Assembly (NCBI RefSeq): GCF_914767665.1
Contig: NC_059501.1
Coordinates: forward strand, 87,146,798-87,210,797
Direction: 5' to 3'
Length of the DNA stretch: 64,000 nt
Source of the DNA: Harmonia axyridis
Taxonomy: Eukaryota; Arthropoda; Insecta; Coleoptera; Coccinellidae
Both the position numbers and the translations under genes were made by a program. Below, one piece after another: positions 46,741-59,775 of the stretch (positions are counted from its first letter, which is position 1; the number at the start of each line of letters is the position of its first letter). The notes under the pieces were generated by a model that saw nothing but the letters and a program-made list of their open reading frames with translations, made no database searches and was not told the DNA's origin.

Positions 46741-47960
46741 CTGGCATCAGCACCCCATGAAGAACCAGCTAATTTTTAAAGAATATTATTCCTCGACTTC
46801 AATTTCATACGTGAATTATCCAAGTGGACCTTGAAATTCAAAGGAATCTCGTATTAAGACGTGCAGTCGCATCAACATGCGAAAAATGCATCCTTGTCCA
46901 CGTTGATCTCCAAGGGCCTATAAATGAAGGAACTCTCAAAGACAATAATAAATACAATAAATACATTTTATTTGTTATTTTTCCGCTGGGTGGCGCTCCG
47001 CAGTAATTCATACTGAGTAGCGTCTGCCAGCATTCAATAAGGTGCCTGCTATTTCGTTTGTTTGTCATCTTGGGTATAGTTATGCGGTACTGATGATCCC
47101 TAATAAGGGTATATCGCTACTTTTCCTTGATGATGAACATTCTCCTTGGGTTACTTTCTATTTTGATTCCTACGCAATAACGTGGAAATCTTCTGTTTGA
47201 CAATGGTTATGTGGATGGCATATTACATATTTGCCGAAACATCAACCAGATAAGTAATATCTTTTGATATTTATATACACTTGGAAATCGTACTTTTTTC
47301 TTTTCTTTCATTCTCAAAGATGCCTGACTTTTTTTTTCGATATTCTGGTCGAATTTTTTATTGTTCCAACGAACATTTTTTTGGGTCGCAAACTTCTAAC
47401 CTAACGGAATCGAATACATCGTTACGTCAACGTCAGCCAGTCAGACGTACAAACCTTATATCAAATAAACATACACATCCATCTTGGAGAAACGAGCGTA
47501 TTAAGCAATCCTTCTACGAGAACCGAAGACGTCGAGATACCAATCCGAAACGTCAGCGTTTCTGCACAACATCCTTTTCCATCCTCTTTGCCTTCCGTCT
47601 TGCAGACTGGCGTGTTATTACGGATCGCCAGTTAACACGATAATGGAGGTTTTATTTTTAGGAACGAAGGTGAGAGGAACAGCCGCTGGAGCATGAAATA
47701 AACTAGAGATTTGGGTCAAACCGAGCCACCGTGAAATAGAACGCGTTTAGGCCTTTTTTTTTCTTCTCTGCGACGGGGTTTTTGATGGAAACACTCGTGG
47801 ACGGCCTTGGAACGGAATTGCAGATCTTCCGGATGCTGGGAAGATGAAGTAAGAATGGTTGAGGTTGTTGAGATGAACTGGGACTGGCGTAATCAATTTT
47901 CTGTTCGATGGGTTGATTCAGGGAGCGTTCTGGACAAATGGATGTTGTTGTATACTCGTA
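46741..47960. other. Intergenic; unrecognised open frames
   Basis: The + frame 47281-47643 (120 codons, Arg-rich second half) and the minus frame 47703-47963 (Ser/Pro-rich) have no domain I can name and may be chance. No repeat ends are clear. Confidence 0.35.
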
Positions 47961-48030
47961 CATAGGCGTACAGCTTTGCTTCCGCCGTTCCTTTCGAAAT
48001 TCCAGGCTTTATTGTAAAAATCTGCTTATA
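47961..48030 (-). mobile_element. Mos1-like mariner end fragment
   Basis: TACATAGGCGTACAGCTTTG...TTCCGCCG followed by AAATTCCAGGCTTTATTGTA matches the termini of the elements at 25352 and 49861. Only about 70 bases remain. Copy 11 of the other family is inserted at the TA at 48029-48030. Confidence 0.75.
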
Positions 48031-48965
48031 AGGGGTGTTTTTTTAGAGCTATGGAACAAAAAATTGCAATAAAACAACGATGGATTATTCGATTGACATG
48101 AATTTTATTTAACCCCAAAATAATCTTGTGGCATTACATTTTAAATATGATTTCTGGCATATGACCGCCACGGCTGGCTCGGATGTAGTCCAATCTGGAC
48201 GTCCAATTTTCGATTACTTTTTTCAACATTTGTGGCCGTATATCGGCAATAACACGGCGAATGTTGTCTTCCAAATGGTCAAGGGTTTGTGGCTTGTTCG
48301 CATAGACCAATGACTTCACATAGCCCCACAGAAAGCAGTCTAGCGGTGTTAAATCACAAGATCTTGGACAATTCACAGGTTCAAAAAGTAAAATTAGGCG
48401 GTTGCCAAACGTTTCTTTCAATAAATCGATTGTGGCACGAGCTGTGTGACATGTTGCGCCATCTTGTTGGAACCACAGCTCCTGGACATCATGGTTGTTC
48501 CATTCAGGAATGAAAAAGTTAGTAATCATGGCTCTATACCGATCACCATTGACTGTAACGATCTGGCCATCATTGTTTTTGAAGAAGTACGGACCAATGA
48601 TTCCACCAGCCCATAAAGCGCACCAAACAGTCAGTTTTTCTGGATATAACGGTGTTTCGACATACACTTGAAGATTAGCTTCACTCCAAATGCGGCAGTT
48701 TTGTTTGTTGACGTAGCCATTCAACCAGAAGTGCGCTTCATCGCTAAACAAAATAAAATGGACGTAGTGCGCGATACTTATTCCGCACAGATTCATTATT
48801 TTCTAAATAAAATTGCACTATTTGCAAGCGTTGTTCAGGCGTGAGTCTATTCATGATGAATTGCCAAACCAAACTGAGAATAAATCAATTGACAGCTGTT
48901 GAATCGGTAGCCATCTTGAACTGAAATGCCAACTTAAAGTTATATACCTCGAAAAAAACACCCGT
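48031..48965 (-). mobile_element. Deletion-derivative mariner, copy 11
   Basis: 935 bp between TA at 48029-48030 and 48966-48967. Ends AGGGGTG and CACCCGT. The minus strand holds a 220-codon open frame (48796-48134) with FSDEAHFWLNGYVNKQNC, QQDGATCHTAR and SCDLTPLDCFLWGYV, so all three Asp are kept. The DNA-binding half is missing, as in all copies. Confidence 0.93.
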
Positions 48966-48967
48966 TA

Positions 48968-49860
48968 TCTTTATTCGTTCTTGCTAGACCACCTACCCTG
49001 CCTACCCCTTAGCGACGACCCTGATCGTAATAAAAATATCTATCACAACAAGCTCCTAGTACTGAGATCGAAGCTGCTGAATTATTCTGAATATTAAAGC
49101 CAATTATAAAAATCTCCCAAAGGTTCACCTATTACGCCCGCAAAAAAAAATTCAAAACAACAATTAGGAGAAGGAAGTCAACACTTGAAGCGGTGAAGCC
49201 TCAAGACTTTCCCAGCCATTAGACGATACTCCAATTCATAAATAAATATCAGAACACCTAGAATAAAACTGGACACACGAAAATAGACTTCGCAAACCTA
49301 CATTCGACTGACTCATTTCTATTCATTTCTATTTTTAGGATTGTATCGGTTATGTATTCCCCTTAGGCATCGGCTCCAGATGAATCGCAGAAGAGATCAA
49401 CATCCGCTTGATGCTGGACCCCCTATTATCATTGACGTGCGAGGATAATATCGGATGTTTCCGAGAAAAAAACCGGCTCGTACTTCCGACGTCTGCGAAA
49501 ATAGACCGCGTCTGGCAACGTCGGCGAATTTCGGGACTCGCGTTTCAGCTGTTCGCGCTGATTCTCCGGTTTTCGAGGGTAAGGGTGCGGCCGCACGTTG
49601 GAATTTGTGGGATGGATTGTTGAAATTTATGAAATTTGAGACAGATGAAGTGATTTTGACCTTGAATTTTTCATCTGTACGTCTGACCCAAATATTAAGG
49701 ACCAAAAATTATAGACATTTGGGAAATGTCTATTCTATGTACTATGTACTATTTCCCTTGAACAAGCAGGCAATTGTAAAAATAAGGGTAAATTTCCTAC
49801 CACTTAATGTAGCACTTCGTATGCCAACCATTTGGTTAAGTCAAAGCCCACTATTATCTA
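48968..49860. other. Intergenic; CpG-rich stretch 49400-49610
   Basis: Open on both strands at 49397-49705 and 49455-49901, but no domain is recognised. High CpG and a donor-like GAGGGTAAGG at about 49577 would fit a promoter with a non-coding first exon. Nothing else supports it. Confidence 0.3.
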
Positions 49861-51203
49861 TTAGGTGTACAACTTTTCTTCCGCCATTTTGCAAGAGGTA
49901 GCGATAAGTGGTAGTCGAAATAAATAGATCGTAGATGTCATATAATAAGATTAGGTATTTTTAAACATAATGCCATCGAAATATTAGTCGATTTGTGTCT
50001 GCATCATAAAGTTATTTCCGATTAAACATGTCAGCTTACGTGCCAAATTCTCGTCATTTGCGGGAGAATATAATTTTCTGCTTTAATATGAAGAAATGTG
50101 CGGCCGAGGCTCATCGAATGCTCTCAATTACCTATGGTGAGGCCGTTATTAGTGAAAGAACGTGCTGAGAGTGGATTCGACGCTTCAAGAACGGTGATTT
50201 CGACGTCTAAGACCACTTTGGCGGTGGAAGAGAGAAGGTTTTCGAAGATGAAAAATTGGAGGCATTTCTTGATCAAAACTCGTGTCAACGCAACAAGAAT
50301 TGGCAAGATCGTAGAGAGTGATACAACAAGCCATTTCAAAATGCCTGAAAGTCATGGGAATGATTCAGAAACAAGGAAATTGGTTGCCGTACGAGTTGAA
50401 GCCGAGAGATGTTGAACGGCGTTTGTTTGCTTGTGAACAGCTGCTTGCCAGGCAAAGACGGAAAGCATTTCTGCATCGCATTGTGACTGGAGACAAAAAA
50501 TGGGTTCATTACGATAATCCCAAGCGCAGAAAAACATTGGGATATCCCGGCCATGCTTCTACGTCGACGGCCAAACCGAATATTCACTGTTCCAAAGTCA
50601 TGCTTAGTATTTGGTGGGACCAGCTCGGCGTGGTGTATTATCAGTTTTTGAAACCGACTGAAACAATCACAGGCAATCGTAATCGAACACAATTGATGCA
50701 TTTGAACCGAGCATTGAAAGACAAACGGCCGCAATACAATAAGAGACATGATAAAGTGATTTTACAGCATGACGATGCTCGACCCCATGTTGCGAAAGTG
50801 GTCAAGACATACTTGGAAACGTTAAAATGAGAAATCCTACCCCATTTGCCGTTTTCTTCAGACGTTGGTCTCTCAGACTATCACTTGTTTCGATCTAGAG
50901 CTCAAGGCCTGGCTTTCCAACACTTCCGGTCTTATGAGAAGTAGAATTTGGATCGATTCGTGGATCGCTTCAAAAGATGACCAGTTTTTTCAACGCGGGA
51001 TACGTACGATAATAATAATAATATTAGAGTTTATTGGTCAGTTTTTCACAACTATCTAACAACTCTAACAACAATGTCCGTAAAATGGGAGAAAATAGTG
51101 GCCAGCGATGGACAATACTTTGAATCATTAATGTATTACCAGTTTTTTACAATAAAGCCTCGAATTTCGGTAAGAAACGGCGGAAACAAAGTTGTACGCC
51201 TTT
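49861..51203 (+). mobile_element. Mos1-like mariner, nearly full length, broken
   Basis: Left end TTAGGTGTACAACTTTTCTTCC after TA, right end GGCGGAAACAAAGTTGTACG. The ORF starts at 50028 (MSAYVPNSRHLRE). It reads MKKCAAEAHRMLSITYGEAV and then, in another frame, MGMIQKQGNWLPYELKPRDV, HRIVTGDKKWVHYDNPKRRK (first Asp), SIWWDQLGVVYY, LQHDDARPHVAK (second Asp) and SDYHLF (near the third Asp). At least three in-frame stops or frameshifts (for example after ERTC and at 50828) inactivate it. Confidence 0.9.
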
Positions 51204-51469
51204 GTATTTTCGATCTCTTGTGCGTCCTCCAATCATGTAAATGTGCCACCCTTAAGGAGCTCGCCCCACAGTCTGAGACACGCTGCACTATTTTGAACAG
51301 TTGATAAAATGCAACTCTTTTTTTATTGCAGTTACTTTTTAACATACTCTTCTTCTCTTAAAATTCCTGAATATTTCCAAATTCTCGACCTTTTAAGCCA
51401 AAAATTATCTCGTATAACATAATTCGATAGTTTATTACTATTTTTAACCACAAATTCGCCGATTGCAGC

Positions 51470-51935
51470 AAATCCGGTCGTGCAGCCCGACCCTTACCCC
51501 GTTATAGCTTTCCTTTTCTAAAACGCCGCGGTCCGCCGACCACGGAAAAGCACACCGGAGTTCGCGCGATTGTCGGCATGAGGTAACAGTGGAAATACTA
51601 GAGTAGTAACGGACGCACGTTGCGTGTGATTAACTCGATTACGCCGCCTCCTTTGATCAGCCAAATCAGCCGCCTCCGGCGCCAGGATGCAACCGGTTCA
51701 TTTCGGCAGCCTCCCTCGCGACTAAAGACCGTTCCCGAAAAACCGTACGAGAAGTACGTCAGTGTGTGGACGAAATCGAAAGTTGAAAGTGGTTTTTTTT
51801 TAGTTTGTTTTGGACGTTGAAAAGTTGGCAATTTGGTGTGATGATGAAAAGTTATTTCACGACGCCCAGTGATCAAATTTCGAAAAATTCCTGGGGTTCT
51901 ATTTTACAGGAATTCACTACTGACAGTAGTAAGTA
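51470..51935 (+). promoter_or_regulatory. CpG-rich candidate promoter and non-coding first exon
   Basis: The stretch has markedly more CpG than anything nearby (CGCCGCGGTCCGCCGACCAC, GCGCGATTGTCGGC). It contains an arthropod initiator-like TCAGTGTG at about 51759 and ends with a strong donor, ACAGTA|GTAAGT, at about 51930. It could be the first exon of the fatty acid 2-hydroxylase gene, whose coding exon is 10 kb downstream on the same strand. That link is inference. Confidence 0.3.
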
Positions 51936-54900
51936 CGATGTTTGTAGGTTAAAATACGCATCGGTTGTAAAGTAACGGTTTGTTGGTGGTTGCACAACCA
52001 CCTCGGTTTAAAATCATATCAGAAATTGTGTCAGGGTTATGTCCCATTTATTTGCGAAACACTCTCCTGTTGTTTTTATTTTCGGGATTTTTTTTTACAT
52101 TGTCAAGGCTGTCAATCTTGGATCTTGTTTATGTTTCTGAGTTGAAACCACATGTGGAAGATACACATTTTTTTCAACTCATTGGTTGATATTTCTTCTA
52201 TTGAAAACAAACTTTATTACATTAACGACTCGCATTACCAGGTAGATTTAACACTTTCGTGCTTATCACATTAATTTTTTTAAACGACTTTTCATTCAGT
52301 ATCGAGGACATTATTTCAACATTATTTTTTCATCATATAATTAAGTATCTACCAGAGAATCGTCTTGATTGTTTCGATTCAAGTTTATTATACACTTTAA
52401 CAAAATTTCGCAATACTACTAAAAATGATTTTTTCCGAATTAAACCTTGAAATAGAGGGTGTTTCCAAAATGACAGATTCCCTAGATCATTTTAAGAATA
52501 AAAAGCCCTATAAACATGGGCCACAAACGTTTTGTTTTTGAAATAGAGGGTGTTAGAGTTTGAAATTTTTTGTTTGTGTATGCTAATTTTGTTTAAAATC
52601 CACAGGGTAATATTTTTTTCTGGAACAGTTCAGAAAAATGTAAAAAGGAATTTGGGCTCATAATCTACTTTTGATAACCTGTATCTAGTTTTGTCCTATC
52701 TGCTAGCGATTTCGAGTAAAGAAAATCGAACAAATCTTTAATAACCCTCAGGAAAGTCCAAATTATTATAAAGATTCAATAAGTGCGCAGTCATGAATAA
52801 ATTAATTATAATTTTTGGTACTCATTCACCCAATATGTAGCGAAAAGATTTATGAAGATTCGACAAACAGATATGTATATTCATTATAAAAATGTAGGAC
52901 AACAAAAAATATCTTGATTCTAGAAAACACTGCGTTATCCGAGGAATCTCTCATTTTCTTTTTGCTTGCAATTTAGGAACATCATGTACAAGTGACACTG
53001 AATTTTCTGTATCACAAAATTCATATAATATGTAGAAATATCAATCCAAAATTATTTGTTCCAGAATCCGTGAAAAACTGTTCAAAAAACTTTATCTTCG
53101 ACGCTATCAAAGAAAGCTAGTTGTTTGTGGTAGAATAAGATAAAATGAAAAAAAAATCAGGGAGCAATAAAGCACAGAATTGGTATTATTCGTCCAAATT
53201 CATTGTATCACCTTCATAGAGTAAAATTCACATTGTTCTGGATTATTATTTCCCTTAATGAACTCTTCAAAACGATCAAGGACAACTTTTTTGAGTTTTG
53301 ATAATATTTTCACAATTTTATATTTTGGAATGTGTTGAATCCATCGAACAGACAGAAAATCGAAAGTTTCCATGATATTATTATTTTGCCGTATGAATCC
53401 TTTTATATCGAGAACCATGAATTTTAAAGGCAAAAAATCAATGTTGATTTTTTTGAAAATCATATCTCAAAAATAGACTGCACAGAGTCACGAAATTTAA
53501 AAGGCATGTTGCCACAATTGCAATTAATACAATTTATCAAACCAATGTCCTAGCCATATCAGTTCCGCAGTTATGAAGTGTTAAATAAATCTTTTTGTAT
53601 CATAACTACATTTCACAGACTAAGATGTTAGTCTTAATTTCAGATATTGTCTGAAATATGAAGAAACAATAACAAAAAGTGTAAAATTTGCAGAATCACT
53701 CAGGTAATTTTATTGTAATCAATGCCGGTGCGTAAAAAGTTTCATAAATTGTGAAGATCGGGAGTTTTAGAAGTAGAAAATACTGTTTTTCATGCACATA
53801 TATATTTTATCTTCTGCTCAATGTTTCCAAATAAATTTCTGACAACTTTATATCAAGCTTGCACCAAGCCTAAAATTCAATGTAACTCATTCATGCACTA
53901 AATAATGAATATTTTACAACCTATTCACTATTGCATTTTTCAGCCAATTCCAATTGAGCAGATGCCAAAATTATGTAAGCGCATAAGAATAATTTCATGT
54001 GAAACCAATTTTTTATTTGTGGCTACTAATTTGTTTCAAAGAAAATTGTTGAATACTCTTGAATTCAGCACACGATTTATGAAGAGGATGTGAGAGGTAT
54101 TTGTGTATGAATTCACTTCCGTATTTTCACTTTTTTTCCTATTTAGAATTTTGTGGGACTGATAAATACATTGAACCGTTTCAGTACGTATCTAGAAGAA
54201 ATTCGAATAGACTAATTTTATTTTAATAAAGCGGGTTTTAACAAAACACAGAGAAAGACATATGTAAAAAATTGGTTAAGGTCATTATTCAGGTACACAT
54301 ATTATTAACATATGACTGGGAACTTTGTTCAATTGCAATTGAGAGATAGATTAGGAAGGTATTGAAAATAATTATGGTAATTTTCCAGGTTATTCTTAAT
54401 TGCAAAAAAATTATTAGGTAGTAGGTAATTATATGCGTTTTTGGAGTTTGTTCAGAATTGAAGACTTGAATTTAATAATTGTTAGCATCCTAACAAGCTA
54501 GATTCGCTCAAAATTCACAAATCATTGCAAATATATGCGACTTATGTGTGTCATATCAACAAGCCGAAAACTGAGAAGAACTTTCACACGTAGATCTTGA
54601 TGTGGGCCAGTGAGAGATGATGGTAATCCATACCATACAGTTGCATACAAGAAAGAAAATAATATCATAAACTTTGTAGAGCTAAGCAGAGGATATACCT
54701 GATAATATTCCTTGAATTATCAAACTTTTGCACGTAGTCGTTTTTGAGATAAATAATTTTTAGATAAGAAAATCTCTCCCTATGCAAAGAGTCGTAGATA
54801 AAGTTATCTTGGATTTCCTTGAATGCTTGAATGAAAATGAAAGATATGTGATGGAAATCCACATTTTGATCGATCTAATCTGATTCGCAGTAATTTTCGA

Positions 54901-56018
54901 TAAGCTTTCACCTATATATCGAAAAAATTTCGATACATTTTAATTTTAAAGACGAACGTAGATCAATAAATTATGCTCCCTAGAGTAGTTTCCACCATAT
55001 TCAATTAAGAAAATCGATCATGTTCAAGTTTGTTCAGATTATATTTCACTTTAAGATGAAATATGATATTCAACCGATGAGTTTCAGTATTTCTTGGGCT
55101 GATCCAATTTACCTCCATATATTCTCAAGCAATCATACAAAATATCGAGTTCATAGTTAAAAAAACCAACGCACTCATGCAGTTTATCGAATAATCAAAT
55201 GCTTCAAAAATACGTTACTTTTAGGAAGAATATCATAGATTTCCATGGCAATGGAATGATTTCATTTTATTGGTTGTCGAGAAATTTCCACCTCTATTCT
55301 CGCATAGAATTAAGTGTGAATGTCATAAAATATTCCTGTGAATTTCTATATTTTAACATATGAAATTCGAGGCTGAGAATTCTAAGAATGAATGAACTGA
55401 CCTACGCTCCTAATGTATTCATATTGTTGAAAGGAAACATTAATTCACCAACACAATACGTAGGAATTGAAACAGCTGTTGAACATACACTTGAACCTTG
55501 ATTCTTGCGAAATATCACAATATTTATATGTATTCTTATTCTGTGAATCTGCAATGGAATAATATGCATAATTATTGTCTATGCCTGGGAAAAATAAATC
55601 AAATTTATGTCGATGAGGAATTTATGTGGATATTGCTGGTTTTTCATCAACATCAAAATTATGTCGACATCGTCAGTACTATGGAAATTACTTGGGAATT
55701 TTTTACGTTTTTGATGACTTTTTAGGTTTAATTTATATACATTTGTAACTTTAATCAGCAACTACCTAGAGAAATTATTTCAAGACAGGTACAATTTTCC
55801 ACTGTGGGAAAGTTGAAAATCTAATTATAAAGACAACTTTGTGTCTATTCCTTCACAATAATATATCGTTGTGATATATTCGGTTTATTTTTGTCATGGA
55901 ATATAATTCCAATTCTACAAATGACAGAATTATTAGTCAACCAAAAAATTCAAAGTAACTAAAACTGTACAAATTGAGTAAACCGTTAACAAATTTAATA
56001 ATACAATTTTTCCTTATA
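51936..56018. other. Intergenic or long intron, nothing recognised
   Basis: AT-rich. A direct repeat GAAATAGAGGGTGTT occurs at about 52450 and 52541 (MITE-like fragment). GACAACTTTGTGTCTATTCC at about 55831 reappears at about 63937. No coding exon found. Confidence 0.4.
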
Positions 56019-56958
56019 ACGGGTGTTTGTTTTCGAGGTATATAACTTTAAGTTGGCATTTCTGTTCAAGATGACGACCGATTTAACAGCTGTCAAGTGA
56101 TTAATCCTCAGTTTGGTTTGGCAATTCATCATGAATAGACTCATGCCTGAACAACGCTTGCAAATAGTGAAATTTCATTTCGAAAATAATGGTTTTGTGC
56201 GGACTACGTATCGCGCACTACGTCCATTTTATTTTGTTTAGCGATGAAGCGCACTTCTGCTTGAAAGGCTACGTCAACAAACAAAACTGCCGCATTTGGA
56301 GTGAAGCTAATCCTCAAGTGTATGTCGAAACACTGTTACATCCAGAAAAACTGACTGTTTGGTGCGCTTTATGGGCTGGTGGAATCATTGGTCCGTATTT
56401 CTTCAAAAACGATGATAGCCAGAACGCTACAGTCAATGGTGATCGGTATAGAGCCATGATTACTAACTTTTTCATTCCTGAATTGAACAACCATGATGTC
56501 CAGGTGCTGTGGTTCCAACAAGATGGCGCAACATGTCACACAGCTCGTGCTACAATCGATTTATTGAAAGACACGTTTGGTGACCGCCTAATTTCACGTT
56601 TTGGACCTGTGAATTGGCCTCCAAGATCTTGTGATTCAACACCGCTAGACTACTCTCTGTGGGACTCTGTAAAGTCATTGGTCTATGCGGATAAGCCACA
56701 AACCCCTGACCATTTGGAAGACAACATTCGCCGTGTTATTGCCGATATACGGCCACAAATGTTGGAAAAAGTGATCGAAAATTGGACGTCCAGATTGGAC
56801 TACATCCGAGCCAGCCGTGGCGGTCATATGCCAGAAATCATATTTAAAATGTAATGCCACAAGATTATCTTGCGGATAAATAAAGTTCATGTCAATCGAA
56901 GAATCCATGGTTGTTTTATTGCAATTTAAAGTTCTATAGCCCTAAAAAAAACGCCCCC
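56019..56958 (+). mobile_element. Deletion-derivative mariner, copy 12
   Basis: 940 bp between TA at 56017-56018 and 56959-56960. Left end ACGGGTG. The + strand holds a complete 221-codon frame (56189-56854) with FSDEAHFCLKGYVNKQNC, QQDGATCHTAR and SCDSTPLDYSLWDSV: all three catalytic Asp are kept. The normal N-terminal start (MNRLMPEQRLQIVKFHFENN) precedes it in another frame and is joined to it at the common deletion point. Confidence 0.93.
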
Positions 56959-56960
56959 TA

Positions 56961-58829
56961 GTTCAACAAAATTACTCAATTTTCACAATATTAAGTAAGT
57001 TTTTATTAATTTCAAAGTCAAAATTGGGCTATTCCAAAAAGGAAAACATAAATTTATCTGCTTGATGTAAAAAATAATCTGACAAGAACTGTTATGATGT
57101 GATAAGGAAGTGCGGACACACATACATACATACACTAAACCAAAGTTGTTCATTACGGTCTGAAATGCTTTTCGCGAGTGGAAATTTTCAAATCGTAATT
57201 CAAGAATTTTTTGATCCGAGAAGTGATCACAAAGATTCCAGTATATTCTATAGTCTCGAAAATAAAATATTAAAAACTACTGAACAGATCCACACAAACT
57301 CGATGTATCCGAATTTCAACCAACCTGCGTACATTCCTACCCGAAAAAGTAAACAACGGAGCGCTGATTCGGTTGTTATTCCTAAAAGTAAATAGAAGGG
57401 CCTATAAAATCTCCTGAATCAGCTCCACTCGTGAATTTTGAATTGACGAAACGTCGCGCCTAATTCCCATCGATCTTTCTCAAGGCCGGAACTATTAATC
57501 TCATCTGGAATACTCTCGTTCAGGGTCCTTACGAGGTATTTACGAGCTCGACTGCTCAGCAATTTTTATGTTTGTGTGTTAATATTTGTACGTTAACCCG
57601 TAATCGTCTAGATATTATGTAATGGGAACGTTTAAGCATGATTTTTACGCGATAAGGTGTTCTCATAGGTTTCCACATTTCCATTGACTATTTCCTTTGA
57701 TATTTCCTAGAAATTGTTGGTAAAAAAACACTACAAATGATATGATTTCCTCTTTTAATGCAAAATCTCAACAGCTTGATGAATTTCTGAATATCAATTG
57801 AAGAATGAGGAGAGTACATTGATGTGTAGTCTAGAGATTCATTCCTATAATCGATATTCATTTTAAATGGGAAAATATTATACCTTTCAGTTTAATACAA
57901 TAATAAAACACTAATGGTTTTACTTTGAGAGGATTCTTTTTGATACAAAAAAGAAAAATTCTATAGACTTTATGTCCTTTATGTTATGAAAACTGTAGTT
58001 AAGCAAAAATTATTTGCAGGAACTAGTAATTATATATAATTAACTAAAAACTATTGTAAAAAAAGTATCTTGTATGAAAAACGTGTAAATAAACTCTTCT
58101 TGTCTTGTCTCGTCTTGACGAAGGTACCGGGTTCGAATTCTGACTAGGTCATGGATGTTGTACATCTCTGGTGATGGTTAGGTTAGAGGCTAATGACCGT
58201 AGCAGTATATGCCTTCAACAAAAAAAAACCTTTTATTTGAATTTGGGTAAAAGTGGGAATGAAAAATCAAGTAAAACAAAAAATTGACGAATGAATTTGC
58301 AGTCCAAGTCCAGAGTCAGTTTCATCCCAGATTCTTCTTCATCAAAAAAAAAATCAAAATGAATTTTATGTCAACTCATCGATTAAAAATGTAATGACCA
58401 GATCAATAAAATATTCGATACACTTTCATTGAACATATAACCATAAAAATTGTTATTCAATCGATTCCAATGAATAAAAAAACTCTATTCCCAATTGTTC
58501 CTAATGATTTTGAATATCGATTGCATTGATGTGGAAATAATTAGCTTTTTTATTGAAATTGGCAGCGGTTTTGAAGATTTACTCTACAAGGTCAAGATAT
58601 CAAAAATAACTACTTGCATAAAAAGAACAAGTCCTGTTCCATAATAATTGTTCATTATAATGAAGGTGTTGAAATGGGAAGAGCATCGATGTAATGTCAT
58701 AAAGACTTGTGTAACACACTATATTGATGAAAAAGATGACAATTTTAATTATATTTTTTTTTTGAGATAGAGCAATACAAAAAATTATCAACTTCAAACA
58801 ACAAAGCATGTGTAGATGTTATCTCGGTA
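56961..58829. other. Intergenic; small SINE-like fragment
   Basis: No gene recognised. At 58115-58235 there is ACCGGGTTCGAATTCTGAC (tRNA B box-like) followed by about 90 bases and an A-run, perhaps a 5'-truncated SINE. Confidence 0.35.
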
Positions 58830-59053
58830 TTAGCAGAGGAAATGTAAATGGGGCATCATACATTTCAACTTATGATCCAAAGCACAGATAAAAACCTCAG
58901 AAAAAACTCTATCTCCCCGTATAAGTGTAGTGACTGGTGTGTGTATACGTTTACAGAATAAGCTGACATATTTATATTGAAGGGCTTTCTCTTCATCCAA
59001 AACAAAATCTTTTCCATACTTTCTCTTCACCAACGGTGGACGGCAATAGAATG

Positions 59054-59690
59054 TCATTTGAAGAGCATGCTATTACAACGACCATGACCAGTCCAAAGTC
59101 GATTTAAAATGCGCCAAATTTTTCTAGGAAGATTGAAACCTAGAACTTTTTCTGAAGGATCAACGATAATACTTTTGTTGAAGACATTATAAGAACTCCA
59201 TTCCGAACGCCAAATTTCCTTGTCGCTTTCATTAGATTGAAGGAAGGTATTAATCCATAAAGGTTTGCGCGACTTCAATCTAGCAGTTATTATTATTATT
59301 ATTTGAACTGGGGTCGTTTTGCTTCGGTAAGCCTTCCGGAAACTGCGACCATGCAGATCTTTTGTTCACTACCCTAGCAGTTATAGTATCTGGAAGTAAG
59401 ATACAATTGAAAGTAAGCTCGGGTAGAAATGAAATGAATCCCAAGATTTCAAGACTGCAACCTGTCTACGAATATGAGGCGGAACTATATGTGATAGCAC
59501 CGGTTGCCAATGTAAAGGTGTAGATCTAATAGTTCCACTAATAATTCTCATAGAAACGTTAAGCTGTGCATCAATTTTATGAGCATGAGCACTATTGAAC
59601 CAAAATGAACAACAGTATTCAGCAGCAGAAAAAACCAAGACCAAGACTGCCGTACGAAGAGTGCTGGCATCAGCACTATATTAATTTTTT
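59054..59690 (-). mobile_element. LINE fragment (reverse transcriptase end and C-terminus)
   Basis: Minus strand, in order: VFSAAEYCCSFWFNSAHAHK, IDAQLNVSMRIISGTIRSTP and LHWQPVLSHIVPPHIRRQVA (59690-59400); then, after a SINE insertion, SRKPLWINTFLQ and LPRKIWRILNRLWTGHGRCN (59278-59054). This is the usual end of a Jockey-like ORF2. The downstream zinc-knuckle-like part may continue to about 58830 in decayed form. Confidence 0.8.
59291..59373 (-). mobile_element. Short SINE, copy B, nested in a LINE
   Basis: The inverse of copy A at 7432-7522: GGGTAGTGAACAAAAGATCT to CCCAGTTCAAATAATAATAA. It is flanked by the 11-base direct repeat CTAGCAGTTAT (59280-59290 and 59374-59384), so it inserted into the LINE fragment by retrotransposition. 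Confidence 0.85.
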
Positions 59691-59775
59691 GTTTAATTTC
59701 TTTAAAATGTAGAGCCTTTTCGGTGTTGATTTTTTATGCCACACAGTATACACCCGTATAAATGTCATAATTGTG

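Noticed and set aside
49397..49901. Overlapping long open frames in CpG-rich DNA as a gene
   Set aside because: Both strands are open, no domain or matching splice partners; more likely promoter-type composition.
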